A DNA stretch of 64,000 nucleotides, taken from contig NZ_CP042345.1 in assembly GCF_007954425.1 (NCBI RefSeq), forward strand, positions 2,354,001-2,418,000, read 5' to 3'. Below the pieces are notes generated by a model. It was given only the letters and a program-made list of their open reading frames with translations. It did no database searches and was not told where the DNA came from. Shown here one piece after another: positions 34,912 to 45,128 of this stretch (position 1 is its first letter; each line of letters opens with the position of its first letter). This DNA comes from Novosphingobium ginsenosidimutans. Its GTDB lineage: Bacteria; Pseudomonadota; Alphaproteobacteria; Sphingomonadales; Sphingomonadaceae. The position numbers were made by a program, and so were the translations under genes.

Positions 34912-36198
34912 TCACCGCTTGTCGAGTGGCACGTAATCGCGCTGGGTCGGACCAGTATAGAGCTGGCGCGGACGCCCGATCTTCTGGCCAGGATCGCTGA
35001 TCATTTCGTTCCACTGCGCCACCCAGCCGACGGTGCGGGCCAGGGCGAACAGCGCGGTGAACATGGTGGTCGGGAAGCCGATCGCCGAAAGGATGATGCC
35101 CGAATAGAAATCCACGTTCGGGAACAGCTTCTTCTCGACGAAGTAGGGATCGTTCAGTGCGATTTCTTCAAGCCGCAGCGCGGTTTCGAACAGCGGATCG
35201 GTGACCTTCAACGCGTCGAACACTTCGCGCACGGTCTTCTGCATGACAGTCGCGCGGGGGTCGTAGTTCTTGTAGACGCGGTGGCCGAAGCCCATCAGGC
35301 GGAACGGATCGTTCTTGTCCTTGGCGCGCTCAATGTAGTGCGGGATCTTGTCGGGCGTGCCGATTTCCTTGAGCATGTTGAGCGCGGCTTCGTTCGCGCC
35401 GCCATGCGCGGGGCCCCACAGGCAAGCGATCCCCGCGGCAATGCAGGCAAACGGGTTGGCGCCTGACGAGCCGGCGAGACGCACGGTGCTGGTCGAGGCG
35501 TTCTGCTCGTGGTCGGCGTGGAGGATGAAGATCCGGTCCATCGCGCGTTCGACGGCCGGGATCACTTCGTACTGTTCGGCCGGGACACCGAAGGTCATTT
35601 TCAGGAAGTTGCCGGTGTAGGATAGGTTGTTGTCGGGATAGATGAACGGCTGACCAACCGAATACTTATAGGCCATTGCCGCGATCGTCGGCATCTTGGC
35701 GATCAGGCGATGGCTGGCGATCTTGCGCTGCATCGGATCGGAAATGTCGGTGCTGTCGTGATAGAAGGCCGAGAGCGCACCGACCACGCCGCACATGATC
35801 GCCATCGGGTGCGCATCGCGGCGGAAGCCACGATAGAAGGTGGCGAGCTGCTCGTGCAGCATGGTGTGGCGGGTGATCGTGCGGCTGAAGTCGCTCAGTT
35901 CTGCCTGGGTCGGCAGTTCGCCATTCAGCAGCAGATAGCTGACTTCCATGAAGCTGGAATGTTCGGCCAGCTGGCCGATCGGGTAGCCGCGGTGCAACAG
36001 CACGCCTTCATCGCCATCGATGTAGGTAAGGGCAGATTCGCAGCTGGCCGTGCTGGTGAAGCCCGGGTCAAAGGTGAACATGCCGGTTTGCCCGTAGAGC
36101 TTGCGGATATCGATCACGTCGGGACCGACGCTGCCCGAAAGCACCGGGTAATCGAAATCCTGGCCGTTTGCGTTCAGTTTAACCTGGTTGCCCACCAT
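34912..36198 (-). CDS. gltA: citrate synthase (type I, hexameric)
   Basis: 428 aa, the normal length of the NADH-sensitive Gram-negative type. It condenses acetyl-CoA and oxaloacetate. Active-site blocks are clear: [22 protein letters not shown] (catalytic His), [16 protein letters not shown] (second His) and the aspartate in [25 protein letters not shown] is also conserved. GGAGCAAG precedes ATG 36198. It begins nine bases after the gltX stop, so gltX-gltA is one transcript. Confidence 0.98.
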   Translation of the reverse strand: MVGNQVKLNANGQDFDYPVLSGSVGPDVIDIRKLYGQTGMFTFDPGFTSTASCESALTYIDGDEGVLLHRGYPIGQLAEHSSFMEVSYLLLNGELPTQAELSDFSRTITRHTMLHEQLATFYRGFRRDAHPMAIMCGVVGALSAFYHDSTDISDPMQRKIASHRLIAKMPTIAAMAYKYSVGQPFIYPDNNLSYTGNFLKMTFGVPAEQYEVIPAVERAMDRIFILHADHEQNASTSTVRLAGSSGANPFACIAAGIACLWGPAHGGANEAALNMLKEIGTPDKIPHYIERAKDKNDPFRLMGFGHRVYKNYDPRATVMQKTVREVFDALKVTDPLFETALRLEEIALNDPYFVEKKLFPNVDFYSGIILSAIGFPTTMFTALFALARTVGWVAQWNEMISDPGQKIGRPRQLYTGPTQRDYVPLDKR

Positions 36199-36207
36199 CT
36201 TGCTCCT

Positions 36208-37650
36208 TCAATCCTGCGCCGCACCGGCCGGAAGCGACTGGGCGGCAATCCGCGCCAGGCTTTCATCCCGACCAAGCAGAACCAATACGTCGAATATACC
36301 CGGGGAGGTTGTCTGGCCCGTTAGCGCGGCCCTAAGGGGTTGTGCAAGCTTTCCGAGACCGAGGCCCAGTTCCTCTGCCATTGCCTTGAGGCTGGCTTCA
36401 AGGCTTTCAGCTGTCCAATCGTTCTGCGCTGCAATACGGCTCTTGATCTGGCCCAGCAGGCCGCGCGCTTCGTCGGTCAGCAAGGCTGCGGCCTTGTCCT
36501 CGATTGTCAGCGGGCGCTGGGCGAAGAGGAAGGCGGCGTTGGCGGCCAGTTCATTCAAGTCCTTGGCGCGCACCTTCAGCACTGGCATGGCGCGGGCGAG
36601 CAGGGCTTCATCGATCGGACCGGTCATGCGCTGAGCAACCAGCGCGGCCAGCCGCTCATCGTCGGCCTCGCGCAAGTAATGGCCGTTGAGGTTGAGCAGC
36701 TTGGCAAGGTCAAAGCGCGACGGGCTCTTGCCAACATGGGCAATGTCAAACCACTCAACCGCCTGGTCGCGGCTGATGATTTCCTCGTCGCCATGACCCC
36801 AGCCGAGCCGCAACAGGTAGTTGAACATCGCTTCCGGCAGCACCCCCAGTTCGTCGCGATAGGCGTCGACGCCGAGCGCGCCGTGGCGCTTTGAAAGCTT
36901 TGCCCCGTCATGTCCGTGGATCAGCGGCACGTGCGCGTAGGTCGGCTCTGGCCATCCCATCGCGCGAATGATCGCGAGCTGACGGAAGGCGTTGTTGAGG
37001 TGGTCGTCGCCCCGGATTACGTGGGTCACGCCCATGTCGTGATCGTCGACCACTACGGCCAGCATATAGGTCGGGGTGCCATCGGAGCGGAGTAGGACGA
37101 AGTCGTCGAGCTCGGCATTGCTGACGGTGACCCGCCCCTGGACTTCGTCGTCGATCACCGTTTCGCCCTCTCGCGGCGCCTTGATGCGGACAACGAAGGG
37201 CTGGCCGGCAGGCGCAGACGCGGGGTCGGCATCGCGCCACTCGCTGTCGATCCGGAAGGTGCGGCGTTCAGCCTGCGCGGCTTCGCGGCGGGCCTGCAGC
37301 TCTTCCTGGGTCAGGTAGCAGCGATAGGCATGGCCAGTTTCAAGTAGCTGGTGGGCAACCTCAGCATGGCGGTCCGAACGGGCGAACTGGAACGTTGCGG
37401 GTTCATCGCCGGCGAGACCCAGCCACTCAAGCCCGTCGAAGATCGCGGCAATGGCGGGCTCGGTCGAGCGCGCCCGGTCAGTGTCCTCGATCCGCAACAG
37501 GTAGGTGCCGCCGTGATGGCGCGCATAGAGCCAATTGAACAGCGCGGTGCGCGCACCGCCGATATGGAGATAGCCGGTCGGCGAGGGGGCAAAGCGGGTA
37601 ACGACCGGGCGACCCGTCGTCTTTTCGCTTGTTGCTCCGACACTTGCCAT
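36208..37650 (-). CDS. gltX: glutamyl-tRNA synthetase
   Basis: 480 aa. Class I synthetase charging tRNA-Glu. The HIGH motif is [22 protein letters not shown] and the KMSKS-like loop is [22 protein letters not shown] is also a family block. The frame stays open far upstream because of high G+C, but homology begins at FAPSPTG, so ATG 37650, with GGAG seven bases in front, is chosen (ATG 37662 and 37680 are alternatives). It diverges from comEC with only 28 bases between the start codons. Confidence 0.95.
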   Translation of the reverse strand: MASVGATSEKTTGRPVVTRFAPSPTGYLHIGGARTALFNWLYARHHGGTYLLRIEDTDRARSTEPAIAAIFDGLEWLGLAGDEPATFQFARSDRHAEVAHQLLETGHAYRCYLTQEELQARREAAQAERRTFRIDSEWRDADPASAPAGQPFVVRIKAPREGETVIDDEVQGRVTVSNAELDDFVLLRSDGTPTYMLAVVVDDHDMGVTHVIRGDDHLNNAFRQLAIIRAMGWPEPTYAHVPLIHGHDGAKLSKRHGALGVDAYRDELGVLPEAMFNYLLRLGWGHGDEEIISRDQAVEWFDIAHVGKSPSRFDLAKLLNLNGHYLREADDERLAALVAQRMTGPIDEALLARAMPVLKVRAKDLNELAANAAFLFAQRPLTIEDKAAALLTDEARGLLGQIKSRIAAQNDWTAESLEASLKAMAEELGLGLGKLAQPLRAALTGQTTSPGIFDVLVLLGRDESLARIAAQSLPAGAAQD

Positions 37651-37678
37651 CACCCGCTCCATCCTGTCTTGTACAGAC

Positions 37679-39892
37679 ATGGCCCGCGAAGCCTTGCCTG
37701 ATGTGCCGCTTGGCGTCGTCCCCGTAGGGGACGCTGCATTGCAGCATGGCCCTTGGCGCAAGCGGGTGAACTTGGCAAGCGGACTTAGCGGGGTCGAGAG
37801 CTTTCTCGCCAGGGCCGGCTTCGCTCGCGCACCGTGGTTGGTAGTGGGCTTTGCAGCGGGAATAGCCGCTTGGTTCGCGCTGCCGTCGGCCAGCTGGTGG
37901 ATCGCGCTGCTGCTGGCCTGCAGCGTGGTGGCCGCCGGCGCGCTTCTGGTGCTGCGCGAGGATGGCAGGTTCCCATTTCTGCGCCAGGCGTTGGCGGCCC
38001 TGACTCTGGCCCTCGCGCTGGGCTGCGGGCACGTTTGGCTGAAATCGAGCTTGGTCGGCGCCGCCCCGATTGCGCGGCCGCAGGCGGCAGAGCTCAGCGG
38101 CACTGTGCTGTCGCGGCAGGAGCAGCCCGCCGAAGGACGCGTGCGGCTACTGCTGGCGGCGCGGGAACCGGAGAGCGGCCGTGCAATCAAGGCGCGGATC
38201 AACGTGCCAGTAGCGCTTGATCGGGGCGAGTTGCGACCCGGTGCGCAAGTGCGCTTGCGGGCAAGGCTGGTTCCGCCCGCCCCGCCGATGCTGCCCGGAG
38301 GGTATGACTTCGCCCGTGCGGCCTGGTTCCAGGGCATCGCCGCAACGGGCTCCGCCCTGGGCGAGATCGCAATCGTGCGCGCTGCTCCGCCGGGCGGCGG
38401 GCTGGAGGACATCCAGCGCGATCTATCAGCGCATGTCCGGGCGCTGTTGCCTGGCTCGGCCGGTGCCATCGCGGCGGCCTATGCCAGTGGAGACCGCGGG
38501 GCCATTGCCGAGGCGGACGAGGAGGCCATGCGCAATTCAGGCCTGGCACATCTGCTGTCGATCAGCGGGCTGCACGTCAGCGCAGTGATCGCGGCGGTCT
38601 ACTTTGTCGTGCTCAAGCTTGGCGCGCTGTGGCCATGGCTGGCGCTGCGGGTGCGGCTGCCCTTAGCGGCCGCCGCAGCGGGCGCCTTGGCGGGGATCGG
38701 CTATACCCTGCTGACCGGGGCCGAAGTGCCGACGGTGCGTTCGTGCATCGCTGCGCTGCTGGTGCTGGCAGCGCTGGCGCTGGGGCGGGAAGCCCTGTCG
38801 CTGCGGATGGTTGCGGTTGCGGCCTTCGTAGTCCTGCTGTTCTGGCCCGAAGCGCTGGTGGGGCCCAGCTTCCAGATGAGCTTTGCCGCCGTGATCGCCA
38901 TCGTTGCCCTGCACGGCGCGGCGCCGATCCAGGCGTTCCTTGCCCCCCGCGAGGAGGGATGGCTGACGCGGGCCGGACGCAACCTTGCCATGCTGCTGCT
39001 GACCGGGGTGGTGATCGAGCTGGCGCTGATGCCGATCGGGCTGTTCCACTTCCACCAGTCGGGCGTCTACGGCGCGCTCGCCAACGTCGTGGCGATCCCG
39101 CTGACGACCTTTGTCTCGATGCCGCTCATTGCACTCGCCCTGCTGCTCGACCTGTTTGGTTGGGGCGGCCCGGTCTGGTGGCTGGCGGGCAAGTCGCTCG
39201 ATGCTTTGCTGGCTTTGGCGCATTATGCCGCCAGTCAGCCCGGCGCCGTGACGACCATGCCGGCGATGGGCTGGCAAGCGTTCATGCTGTTTGTTGCAGG
39301 CGGGCTGTGGTTGGCGCTGTGGCAAGGCCGGGTGCGGTTGTGGGGGCTGCTGCCTGCGGGCCTTGGGGCCCTGCTGCTGGTGACACTTCGGCCACCAGAC
39401 CTGCTGGTTTCGGGCGATGGTCGGCATGTCGGGCTGACCGGCGAGGTGCCGGGTGAGCTGCTGGTCTTGCGCGAGGGGCGCGAGGGCTATGCCCAGGATA
39501 CCCTGCTCGAGCTTGCCGGGATGACCGGTACGCCGCGCAGCCTCGATCAGTGGCCCGCCGCGCGCTGCAATGCCGACCTTTGCCTAGTCGAGGTCTGGCG
39601 CGGCAAGCGCACCTGGCGTCTGTTGCTGACCCGGACCCGCGACCGGTTGCCCGAACGCGAACTGGCGGCGGCCTGTGAGCGGGTCGATGTGGTGATCTCC
39701 GACCGCTGGCTGCCTCGGTCTTGCCAGCCCAGGTGGCTCAAGGCGGACCGGCGCTATCTGGAGCGAAGCGGGGGCTTGGCGATCGATCTGGCCGATCGCC
39801 AAGTAGTCAGCGTGGCCGATAGCCAGGGCGACCACGGCTGGTGGGTGGGGCCAGCACCATACCGGCCCCGGCCCATCCAATCCGTTCAGTGA
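37679..39892 (+). CDS. comEC: ComEC/Rec2-family DNA-uptake channel protein
   Basis: 737 aa. Predicted inner-membrane channel for single-stranded DNA in natural transformation. After an N-terminal membrane pair and a soluble OB-like region (about 130-250, with [14 protein letters not shown] and [22 protein letters not shown]), the competence core has [31 protein letters not shown] and [17 protein letters not shown], signatures of the Competence family. The C-terminal beta-lactamase-like part is shortened and lacks the metal-binding HxHxDH. The start is uncertain, because no ribosome site precedes ATG 37679; GTG 37764 is another option. Its end overlaps the lexA end by seven bases. Confidence 0.88.
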   Translation: MAREALPDVPLGVVPVGDAALQHGPWRKRVNLASGLSGVESFLARAGFARAPWLVVGFAAGIAAWFALPSASWWIALLLACSVVAAGALLVLREDGRFPFLRQALAALTLALALGCGHVWLKSSLVGAAPIARPQAAELSGTVLSRQEQPAEGRVRLLLAAREPESGRAIKARINVPVALDRGELRPGAQVRLRARLVPPAPPMLPGGYDFARAAWFQGIAATGSALGEIAIVRAAPPGGGLEDIQRDLSAHVRALLPGSAGAIAAAYASGDRGAIAEADEEAMRNSGLAHLLSISGLHVSAVIAAVYFVVLKLGALWPWLALRVRLPLAAAAAGALAGIGYTLLTGAEVPTVRSCIAALLVLAALALGREALSLRMVAVAAFVVLLFWPEALVGPSFQMSFAAVIAIVALHGAAPIQAFLAPREEGWLTRAGRNLAMLLLTGVVIELALMPIGLFHFHQSGVYGALANVVAIPLTTFVSMPLIALALLLDLFGWGGPVWWLAGKSLDALLALAHYAASQPGAVTTMPAMGWQAFMLFVAGGLWLALWQGRVRLWGLLPAGLGALLLVTLRPPDLLVSGDGRHVGLTGEVPGELLVLREGREGYAQDTLLELAGMTGTPRSLDQWPAARCNADLCLVEVWRGKRTWRLLLTRTRDRLPERELAAACERVDVVISDRWLPRSCQPRWLKADRRYLERSGGLAIDLADRQVVSVADSQGDHGWWVGPAPYRPRPIQSVQ

Positions 39893-40575
39893 TAGCGGCG
39901 CAGCAGGCCGGCCAGCTTGCCCTGGACCAAGACTTCGCCCGGACGATAAATCTGCGGCTCGTAAGCGGCATTGGCCGGATCGAGCCGGATCATGCCGTTG
40001 TCGCGGTGCAGGTATTTGAGCGTCGCTTCTTCGCCGCGGACAAGCGCCACCACAATCTCGCCATCGCGGGCGGTGTCGGTCTTGCGGATCAAGGCATAAT
40101 CGCCGTCGAAGATCCCGGCTTCGATCATCGAGTCCCCGGAGACTTCGAGCGCATAGTGCTCACCCGCGCCGAGCAGGGCTGCGGGGACCGGCAGCATCGC
40201 GCTGGTTTCCATAGCCTCGATCGGCACACCGGCGGCGATGCGGCCGTGGAGCGGAATTTCGATCACGTCGTTGGCCGGGGCGGGCTTTGCCTCGGGCGGG
40301 CGAATCACCGCAGCCGCGGCACTGTTCGAGTTGGCGGCGCGGGGGCCCTTGGTTACCACGTCTTCCGGCTGCTTCAGCACTTCCAGCGCGCGGGCGCGGT
40401 TGGGCAGGCGGCGGATGAAACCGCGTTCCTCCAGCGCCGAGATCAGGCGGTGGACGCCGGACTTCGACTTGAGGTCAAGCGCCTCCTTCATTTCCTCAAA
40501 CGAAGGGGAGACCCCGGTCTCTTCAAGCTTTACCTGGATGAACCGGATTAACTCATGCTGCTTGCGCGTCAGCAT
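39886..40575 (-). CDS. lexA: LexA repressor
   Basis: 229 aa. SOS repressor with a winged-helix DNA-binding N-terminus ([14 protein letters not shown]..., recognition region [19 protein letters not shown]) and a self-cleaving S24 peptidase C-terminus. The cleavage bond Ala115-Gly116 lies in GRIAAGVP, the serine is Ser149 (SGDSMIEAG) and the lysine Lys187 (ATLKYL). ATG 40575 is chosen because GGGAGG sits eight bases upstream; the GTG two codons earlier is too close. A GTTC-N7-GTTC box in front implies autoregulation. Confidence 0.97.
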   Translation of the reverse strand: MLTRKQHELIRFIQVKLEETGVSPSFEEMKEALDLKSKSGVHRLISALEERGFIRRLPNRARALEVLKQPEDVVTKGPRAANSNSAAAAVIRPPEAKPAPANDVIEIPLHGRIAAGVPIEAMETSAMLPVPAALLGAGEHYALEVSGDSMIEAGIFDGDYALIRKTDTARDGEIVVALVRGEEATLKYLHRDNGMIRLDPANAAYEPQIYRPGEVLVQGKLAGLLRRYH

Positions 40576-40631
40576 TGCCACAACCTCCCATTCGCGGCCG
40601 GGAGAACGACTCTGTTCCCGTGCCGTTTAGT

Positions 40632-40646
40632 GAACGAATGTGGAAC
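40632..40646 (-). promoter_or_regulatory. LexA box upstream of lexA
   Basis: GAACGAATGTGGAAC on the plus strand is GTTC-N7-GTTC on the minus strand, the alphaproteobacterial SOS operator, 57 bases before the lexA start. It lies between the moeA stop and lexA, giving lexA its own SOS-controlled promoter in an otherwise co-directional run. Confidence 0.85.
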
Positions 40647-40670
40647 AGGTAAGCAACATTTGAATCGGCG

Positions 40671-41873
40671 TCAAGCAATTCCGCCATTTTCGAGCGGATA
40701 GACCAAAACCGGCGTTCCGGCCGGCAGAACCGGGCTGTGGGCGGGGCGGTCGATCAGGCAATTGCTGCCGGCAAGGGCCGCCAGTGCGCCGCTGTCCTGG
40801 CCAAGCGCAGGAGTCACTACCCCCTCCGTCAGAACGCCACGAAGGAACTCGCGCCGTTCGCCGCCTGCGGCCAGATCGGCGGTGAGATGCGCCGTACGTT
40901 TCATCGGCAACGGATCTGCCGCGCCAGAAAGGCGGCGCAGCAGCGGCAGCAGAAAGAGCCAGGCAGTCACGAAGCTCGATACCGGGTTGCCGGGCAGCCC
41001 CAGCACGATCTGCCGCCCACGCCGCGCCACCAGCAGCGGCTTGCCGGGCTTGATTGCTACCTTCCAGAAATCGAGCTCGGCCCCCCAGGCCTGCAGCGCC
41101 GGGATCACCAGATCGTGATCGCCGACCGATGCCCCGCCGCTGGTGACAATCACGTCTGCCCCGGCCGCAGCCTCGAGCGCGGCGATCAGCTCGTCCAACT
41201 GATCGGGGATCGGCCCGCGGCGATTGACTTCGCAGCGATGGCTTGCAACCAGCGCGGCGAGCATGGCGCCATTGCTGGCGGGCACCTGGTGCGGCGCGCA
41301 GTCGGCTGGATCGGCCGCCAGCTCGTCGCCGCTGTCGATGATGGTTAGGCGCGGCATCCGCCGCACGGCAACGTGGCGATGCCCCGCCGACAGGGTCAGC
41401 GCGACATGCGCCGGACTAATCCTGGCGCCGAGGTCAGCCAGGACCGCGCCTTCCGAAAAATCGGAGCCGGCGCGGCGGATGTGCTTGCCGGGGCTGCCGG
41501 GGCCATCGCCGGTCAGAATCAAGCGGTCGCCATCGCGGCTGACGTCTTCCTGCACCACGACGGCGCCAGCCCCGTCGGGGAGGACCGCGCCGGTCGAGAT
41601 CCGCACTGCATGTCCGGCCGCAACAAAGCCCGCGAAGGGGTGGCCGGCAGCGCTTTCACCGATCACTTGCCAGGGGCCGGAAAGGTCGTTCCCGGCCACG
41701 GCATAGCCGTCCATGGCCGACATGGCGCAGGCTGGCTGGGTGCGCGCGGCCACCAGCGGCTCGGCCAGCCAGCGGTCCAGCGCCGAGGGCGGATCAACCC
41801 GTTCCAGCGGCAGTGGCTCGGCCAGCTCCAGCAAGCGCTGCTGTGCTTCCTCCAGCGGCAGCGGCGCAGACAT
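40671..41873 (-). CDS. moeA: molybdopterin molybdenumtransferase MoeA
   Basis: 400 aa. Inserts molybdate into adenylylated molybdopterin to finish the molybdenum cofactor. The N-terminal domain has TQPACAMSAMDGYAV and the MoCF-binding domain has DVIVTSGGASVGDHD and IKPGKPLLVARRGRQIVLGLPGNPVSSF. The start ATG 41873 shares its A with the moaC stop (TGATG), so moaC and moeA are coupled. Confidence 0.96.
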   Translation of the reverse strand: MSAPLPLEEAQQRLLELAEPLPLERVDPPSALDRWLAEPLVAARTQPACAMSAMDGYAVAGNDLSGPWQVIGESAAGHPFAGFVAAGHAVRISTGAVLPDGAGAVVVQEDVSRDGDRLILTGDGPGSPGKHIRRAGSDFSEGAVLADLGARISPAHVALTLSAGHRHVAVRRMPRLTIIDSGDELAADPADCAPHQVPASNGAMLAALVASHRCEVNRRGPIPDQLDELIAALEAAAGADVIVTSGGASVGDHDLVIPALQAWGAELDFWKVAIKPGKPLLVARRGRQIVLGLPGNPVSSFVTAWLFLLPLLRRLSGAADPLPMKRTAHLTADLAAGGERREFLRGVLTEGVVTPALGQDSGALAALAGSNCLIDRPAHSPVLPAGTPVLVYPLENGGIA

Positions 41874-42346
41874 CAGCTTGCCGCCTTCCAGTCACCTGAC
41901 TTGCCGCCGCGCTTCTCCAGCAGCCGCAGGCCGCCGATCACCATGCCTTTGTCGAGCGCCTTGGCCATGTCATAGATTGTCAGGAGTGCGACCGAAGCGG
42001 CGGTCAGTGCTTCCATTTCCACTCCGGTCTGACCTGAAAGGCGCGCCAGGGCGGTTACCCGCAGGCCATCGGCTTCAAACTCGAAATCGACCGCCACTTT
42101 GGACAGCATCAGGGGATGGCACAGCGGGATCAACTCGCTGGTTTTCTTCGCAGCCATGATCCCGGCAATGCGGGCCGTTGCAAGAACATCGCCCTTCTTG
42201 ACCGCTCCGGCGCGGATCGCGGCAAGGGCTTCGGCCGACATGGTGATGCGCCCTTCGGCCAGCGCCTCGCGCGCGGTCGCCGGTTTGGTCGATACGTCAA
42301 CCATCGCCGCATTGCCGGCATCGTCAAGGTGCGTGAGCTTGTTCAT
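41873..42346 (-). CDS. moaC: cyclic pyranopterin monophosphate synthase MoaC
   Basis: 157 aa, the normal length. Works with MoaA to convert GTP to cyclic pyranopterin monophosphate. [40 protein letters not shown] (catalytic Lys and His region) and [23 protein letters not shown](L)DK are the family blocks. moaA is not in the window. A 219-base spacer with a hairpin (42503-42528) separates it from trpC, so it may have its own promoter. Confidence 0.97.
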   Translation of the reverse strand: MNKLTHLDDAGNAAMVDVSTKPATAREALAEGRITMSAEALAAIRAGAVKKGDVLATARIAGIMAAKKTSELIPLCHPLMLSKVAVDFEFEADGLRVTALARLSGQTGVEMEALTAASVALLTIYDMAKALDKGMVIGGLRLLEKRGGKSGDWKAAS

Positions 42347-42502
42347 CGCAAGGCCTTCCGGACTGAACGCAGCGTTACGTTGGACTTGACACAGTTGACA
42401 CCCTGTCCGCTTCTTCCAACAGGCTTGAAAGCCGAGAAATCTGCGATTCCTAAGCCGGTTTCGGGGTCAATCTGTCCCGCATCGGAAAAAAGTGTGATCG
42501 GT

Positions 42503-42528
42503 CCTGCCATGGATTCAGGAATGGCAGG
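42503..42528. terminator. hairpin between trpC and moaC, possible terminator
   Basis: CCTGCCAT and ATGGCAGG are perfect 8-bp arms around ten bases. In the direction of trpC transcription (minus strand) the stem starts 38 bases after the trpC stop, and a T-run (complement of AAAAAA at 42485-42490) follows about twelve bases later. Plausible end of the trp transcript, though the T-run is further away than usual. Confidence 0.45.
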
Positions 42529-42565
42529 TTTTGGCCAAGTAGGAAACTCGCGAAAATGCCGGAGC

Positions 42566-43342
42566 TTACCCCAGCAGCAGGGCGCGGGTAGCTGCTTCGA
42601 CGTCCGGCTGGCGCATCAGGCTTTCGCCGACCAGGAAGGTGCGGACACCGCTCGCTGCCATCCGCTCGCAATCGGCATGGCTGCCGATCCCGCTTTCGCA
42701 GACCAGCAGGACGTCGGCCGGGACCATGGCAGCAAGCCGCTCTGTTGTGGCAAGATCGACTTCGAAGGTCTTAAGATTGCGGTTGTTGACCCCGACCAGT
42801 TTCGAACGGAGGTGCCCCAGCGCCCGCTCCATCTCGGCTTCGTCATGCACTTCAACCAGCACGTCGAGGCCCTGTTCGCGCGCGGCGGTCTCAATCTCGA
42901 CCATTGCGGCGTCTTCCAGAGCGGCCACGATGATCAGGATCGCATCGGCGCCCATCGCCCGGGCTTCGGCGCATTGCCACGGATCGACCATGAAATCCTT
43001 GCGGATCACCGGCAGGTCGCAAGCCGTGCGGGCGGCGATCAGGTAATCCTCATGCCCCTGGAAATAGGGCGCGTCGGTCAGCACCGAGAGGCAGGCCGCG
43101 CCGCCGGCCTGGTAAGCGCGGGCGTGGGCCGGCGGATCGAAATCGGCACGGATCAGGCCCTTGGACGGGCTGGCCTTCTTGATCTCGGCGATCAGGGCAA
43201 AGCCGTCTGCCGCTTTTGCGCGCAGCGCCGCTTCAAACCCGCGCACCGGGGTGGGGGCGGGCCAGCGAGCAAGGCCCTGCGGCTTGCGGGCGGCAACTTC
43301 CACCCGCTTGGTGGCGCAAATTTCGGCGAGCTTGTCGGTCAT
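42566..43342 (-). CDS. trpC: indole-3-glycerol phosphate synthase
   Basis: 258 aa. (beta/alpha)8-barrel enzyme that closes the indole ring in tryptophan synthesis. [16 protein letters not shown] holds the catalytic lysine, [23 protein letters not shown] and [15 protein letters not shown] follow. ATG 43342 ([13 protein letters not shown]) matches the family N-terminus but has no ribosome site; ATG 43396, 18 codons earlier, follows GAGAGGAGG closely and may be the true start. It is separated from trpD by a palindromic repeat. Confidence 0.93.
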   Translation of the reverse strand: MTDKLAEICATKRVEVAARKPQGLARWPAPTPVRGFEAALRAKAADGFALIAEIKKASPSKGLIRADFDPPAHARAYQAGGAACLSVLTDAPYFQGHEDYLIAARTACDLPVIRKDFMVDPWQCAEARAMGADAILIIVAALEDAAMVEIETAAREQGLDVLVEVHDEAEMERALGHLRSKLVGVNNRNLKTFEVDLATTERLAAMVPADVLLVCESGIGSHADCERMAASGVRTFLVGESLMRQPDVEAATRALLLG

Positions 43343-43410
43343 CGGCTGCGCCCATGCCTTGGGCAGCGGGATGTGTCGAGGGGGAGATTGGATCATAACC
43401 TCCTCTCCAA

Positions 43411-43510
43411 TCGTCATCCCCGCGGAAGCGGGGACCCATCACGTGTCATCGCCGCCGTCGTGCCAGTTGCCATCTTAGGAGATGGGTCCCCGCTTTCGCG
43501 GGGATGACGA
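43411..43510. repeat. palindromic intergenic repeat inside the trp operon
   Basis: The 30-base arms 43411-43440 and 43481-43510 are inverted copies with one mismatch around a 40-base spacer. Each arm carries its own small hairpin (CCCCGC-GGAA-GCGGGG). The outer ends TCGTCATCCC/GGGATGACGA resemble those of the 27930-28010 element, but the inner sequence differs. It sits between trpD and trpC and ends a few bases before the likely trpC ribosome site. Confidence 0.88.
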
Positions 43511-43548
43511 AGTTGGAAGTGGAAAGACGGAAAAGGAAGTGGATGGGG

Positions 43549-44514
43549 CTACCGAACCGTCTCGATCCAGCAGTCCAGCAGCGCCTTGGCGAGGCCCTTG
43601 TCGATTGCTTCGGCGGCTTCCTCGACGCCTTCGAACCAATCCTCGGCGTGGCCCGCGACGAGCAGGGCGGCGGCACTGTTGAGGAGGACGGCGTCGCGAT
43701 AGGCCCCCGTTTCACCCAGCAGCAGGCGGCGCGCCGCTTCGGCATTGTAGGCCGCATCGCCGCCGCGCAGATCATCGAGCGGGTGGCTGGGCAGGCCAGC
43801 ATCTTCCGGGCGGACTTCGGCGGGCAGCGGCGGCAGGCCGATCGCGGCCATATAGCTGGTGCCCTCGATCGACAGTTCGTCCAGCCCTTCGGCGCCCGAG
43901 ACAATCAGCGCGGCCTCGGTGCCGAGCAGTTCCATCGCCTGCTTGTAAAGCGCGATCAGGCCGGGCTGGGCCACGCCGACCAGCTGCCGCGTGACCCCGG
44001 CCGGATTGGCCAGCGGGCCGCAGAGGTTGAAGATCGTCCGCCGCCCCAGGGCCTTGCGGATCGGGCCGACGCGGGCCAGCGCCGGATGGTGGGCCTGGGC
44101 GAACAGGAAGGCGATGCCCAGGTCCGGCAAGGTTTGCTCTGCCAGGTCCGAAGCACGGGCCAGGTCCAGCCCAAGTGCTTCCAGGGTATCGGCCCCGCCG
44201 GCCTTACTGGACGCGGCGCGGTTGCCGTGCTTGGCCACCGGCACGCCGCAGGCCGCGACGACCAGCGCCACGGCGGTGGAGACGTTGAGGCTGTGCTGAC
44301 CATCGCCGCCTGTGCCGCAGACGTCGATCGCGCCATCGGGAGCCGTGATGCGCTTCATCCGCGCACGCATGACGCTGACCAGCCCGGCGACTTCCTCGGC
44401 AGTCTCGCCCCGTTCGGCCAGCTCGATCAGGGTCGCGGCGATTTCGTCATCGGCCATGCCGCCATCGAGCATTCGCCCGAACAGCGCTTCGGCGTCCCCC
44501 AGCGACAGGCTCAC
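43549..44514 (-). CDS. trpD: anthranilate phosphoribosyltransferase
   Basis: 321 aa. Transfers phosphoribose to anthranilate, second step of tryptophan synthesis. [23 protein letters not shown] is the PRPP-binding loop, [23 protein letters not shown] the anthranilate site, and [12 protein letters not shown] a further family block. The start is GTG 44514 overlapping the trpG stop by four bases. It is slightly short (usually 330-345 aa) through a compact N-terminus. Confidence 0.97.
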   Translation of the reverse strand: MSLSLGDAEALFGRMLDGGMADDEIAATLIELAERGETAEEVAGLVSVMRARMKRITAPDGAIDVCGTGGDGQHSLNVSTAVALVVAACGVPVAKHGNRAASSKAGGADTLEALGLDLARASDLAEQTLPDLGIAFLFAQAHHPALARVGPIRKALGRRTIFNLCGPLANPAGVTRQLVGVAQPGLIALYKQAMELLGTEAALIVSGAEGLDELSIEGTSYMAAIGLPPLPAEVRPEDAGLPSHPLDDLRGGDAAYNAEAARRLLLGETGAYRDAVLLNSAAALLVAGHAEDWFEGVEEAAEAIDKGLAKALLDCWIETVR

Positions 44515-45095
44515 GCCAGTTCCTTCGCCTTGATACCGCAGAGGCCAAGGAAATTCGCCAGCATGGCGTGTCCATGCTCGGTGGCGATGGACTCGGGGTG
44601 GAACTGCACGCCGTGGATCGGCAGATGCGCATGGCGGAAGCCCATGACATGGCCGTCATCCGAGCGGGCGTTGACTACGAGACTGTCCGGAATGTCCTCG
44701 ACGATCAGCGAGTGATAGCGGGTTGCGGTGAAGGGCGAGGGCAGGCCCTTGAACAGCCCGGTGCGATCGTGGGTCACGGGTGAAGTCTTGCCGTGCATCA
44801 GCCCGCCGCGCACCACCTTGCCGCCGAAATACTGGCCGATCGACTGGTGCCCCAGGCAGACGCCGAGCAGGGGTTTGCCGGCATCGGCGCAGGCACCGAC
44901 CAGGTCCAGGCTGATCCCGGCTTCGTTCGGGGTGCAGGGGCCGGGCGAGATCAGGAAGCCCTGCGCACCGCTGCTGACCGCTTGCCCCGCCGACAGCGCA
45001 TCATTGCGCACGACTTCAACCGCGGCGCCCAGTTCCATCAGGTAATGGACTAGGTTCCAGGTGAAGCTGTCGTAGTTATCGATAACGAGGATCAT
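44511..45095 (-). CDS. trpG: anthranilate synthase glutamine amidotransferase component
   Basis: 194 aa. Class I glutamine amidotransferase supplying ammonia to Trp[31 protein letters not shown], the nucleophile region [13 protein letters not shown] and the His/Glu pair in [11 protein letters not shown] are all present. A longer frame begins at 45128, but ATG 45095 is the family start. It is the 4-base-coupled partner of trpD and is separated from trpE by two hydrolase genes. Confidence 0.97.
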   Translation of the reverse strand: MILVIDNYDSFTWNLVHYLMELGAAVEVVRNDALSAGQAVSSGAQGFLISPGPCTPNEAGISLDLVGACADAGKPLLGVCLGHQSIGQYFGGKVVRGGLMHGKTSPVTHDRTGLFKGLPSPFTATRYHSLIVEDIPDSLVVNARSDDGHVMGFRHAHLPIHGVQFHPESIATEHGHAMLANFLGLCGIKAKELA

Positions 45096-45128
45096 GGCTT
45101 GGGGCCTTGGACCGTTAGCGGGCGGCAA

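Noticed and set aside
37651..38469. N-terminal extension of gltX to 753 aa
   Set aside because: GltX homology begins at the HIGH region just after ATG 37650; the extension is antisense to comEC.
43396..43417. ATG 43417 as the trpC start
   Set aside because: It lies within the end of the palindromic repeat and extends the protein 25 residues beyond the family start; 43342 or 43396 is more plausible.
42116..43507. 463-codon plus-strand frame over moaC and trpC
   Set aside because: Shadow of trpC on the other strand; crosses the palindromic repeat and shows no protein signature.
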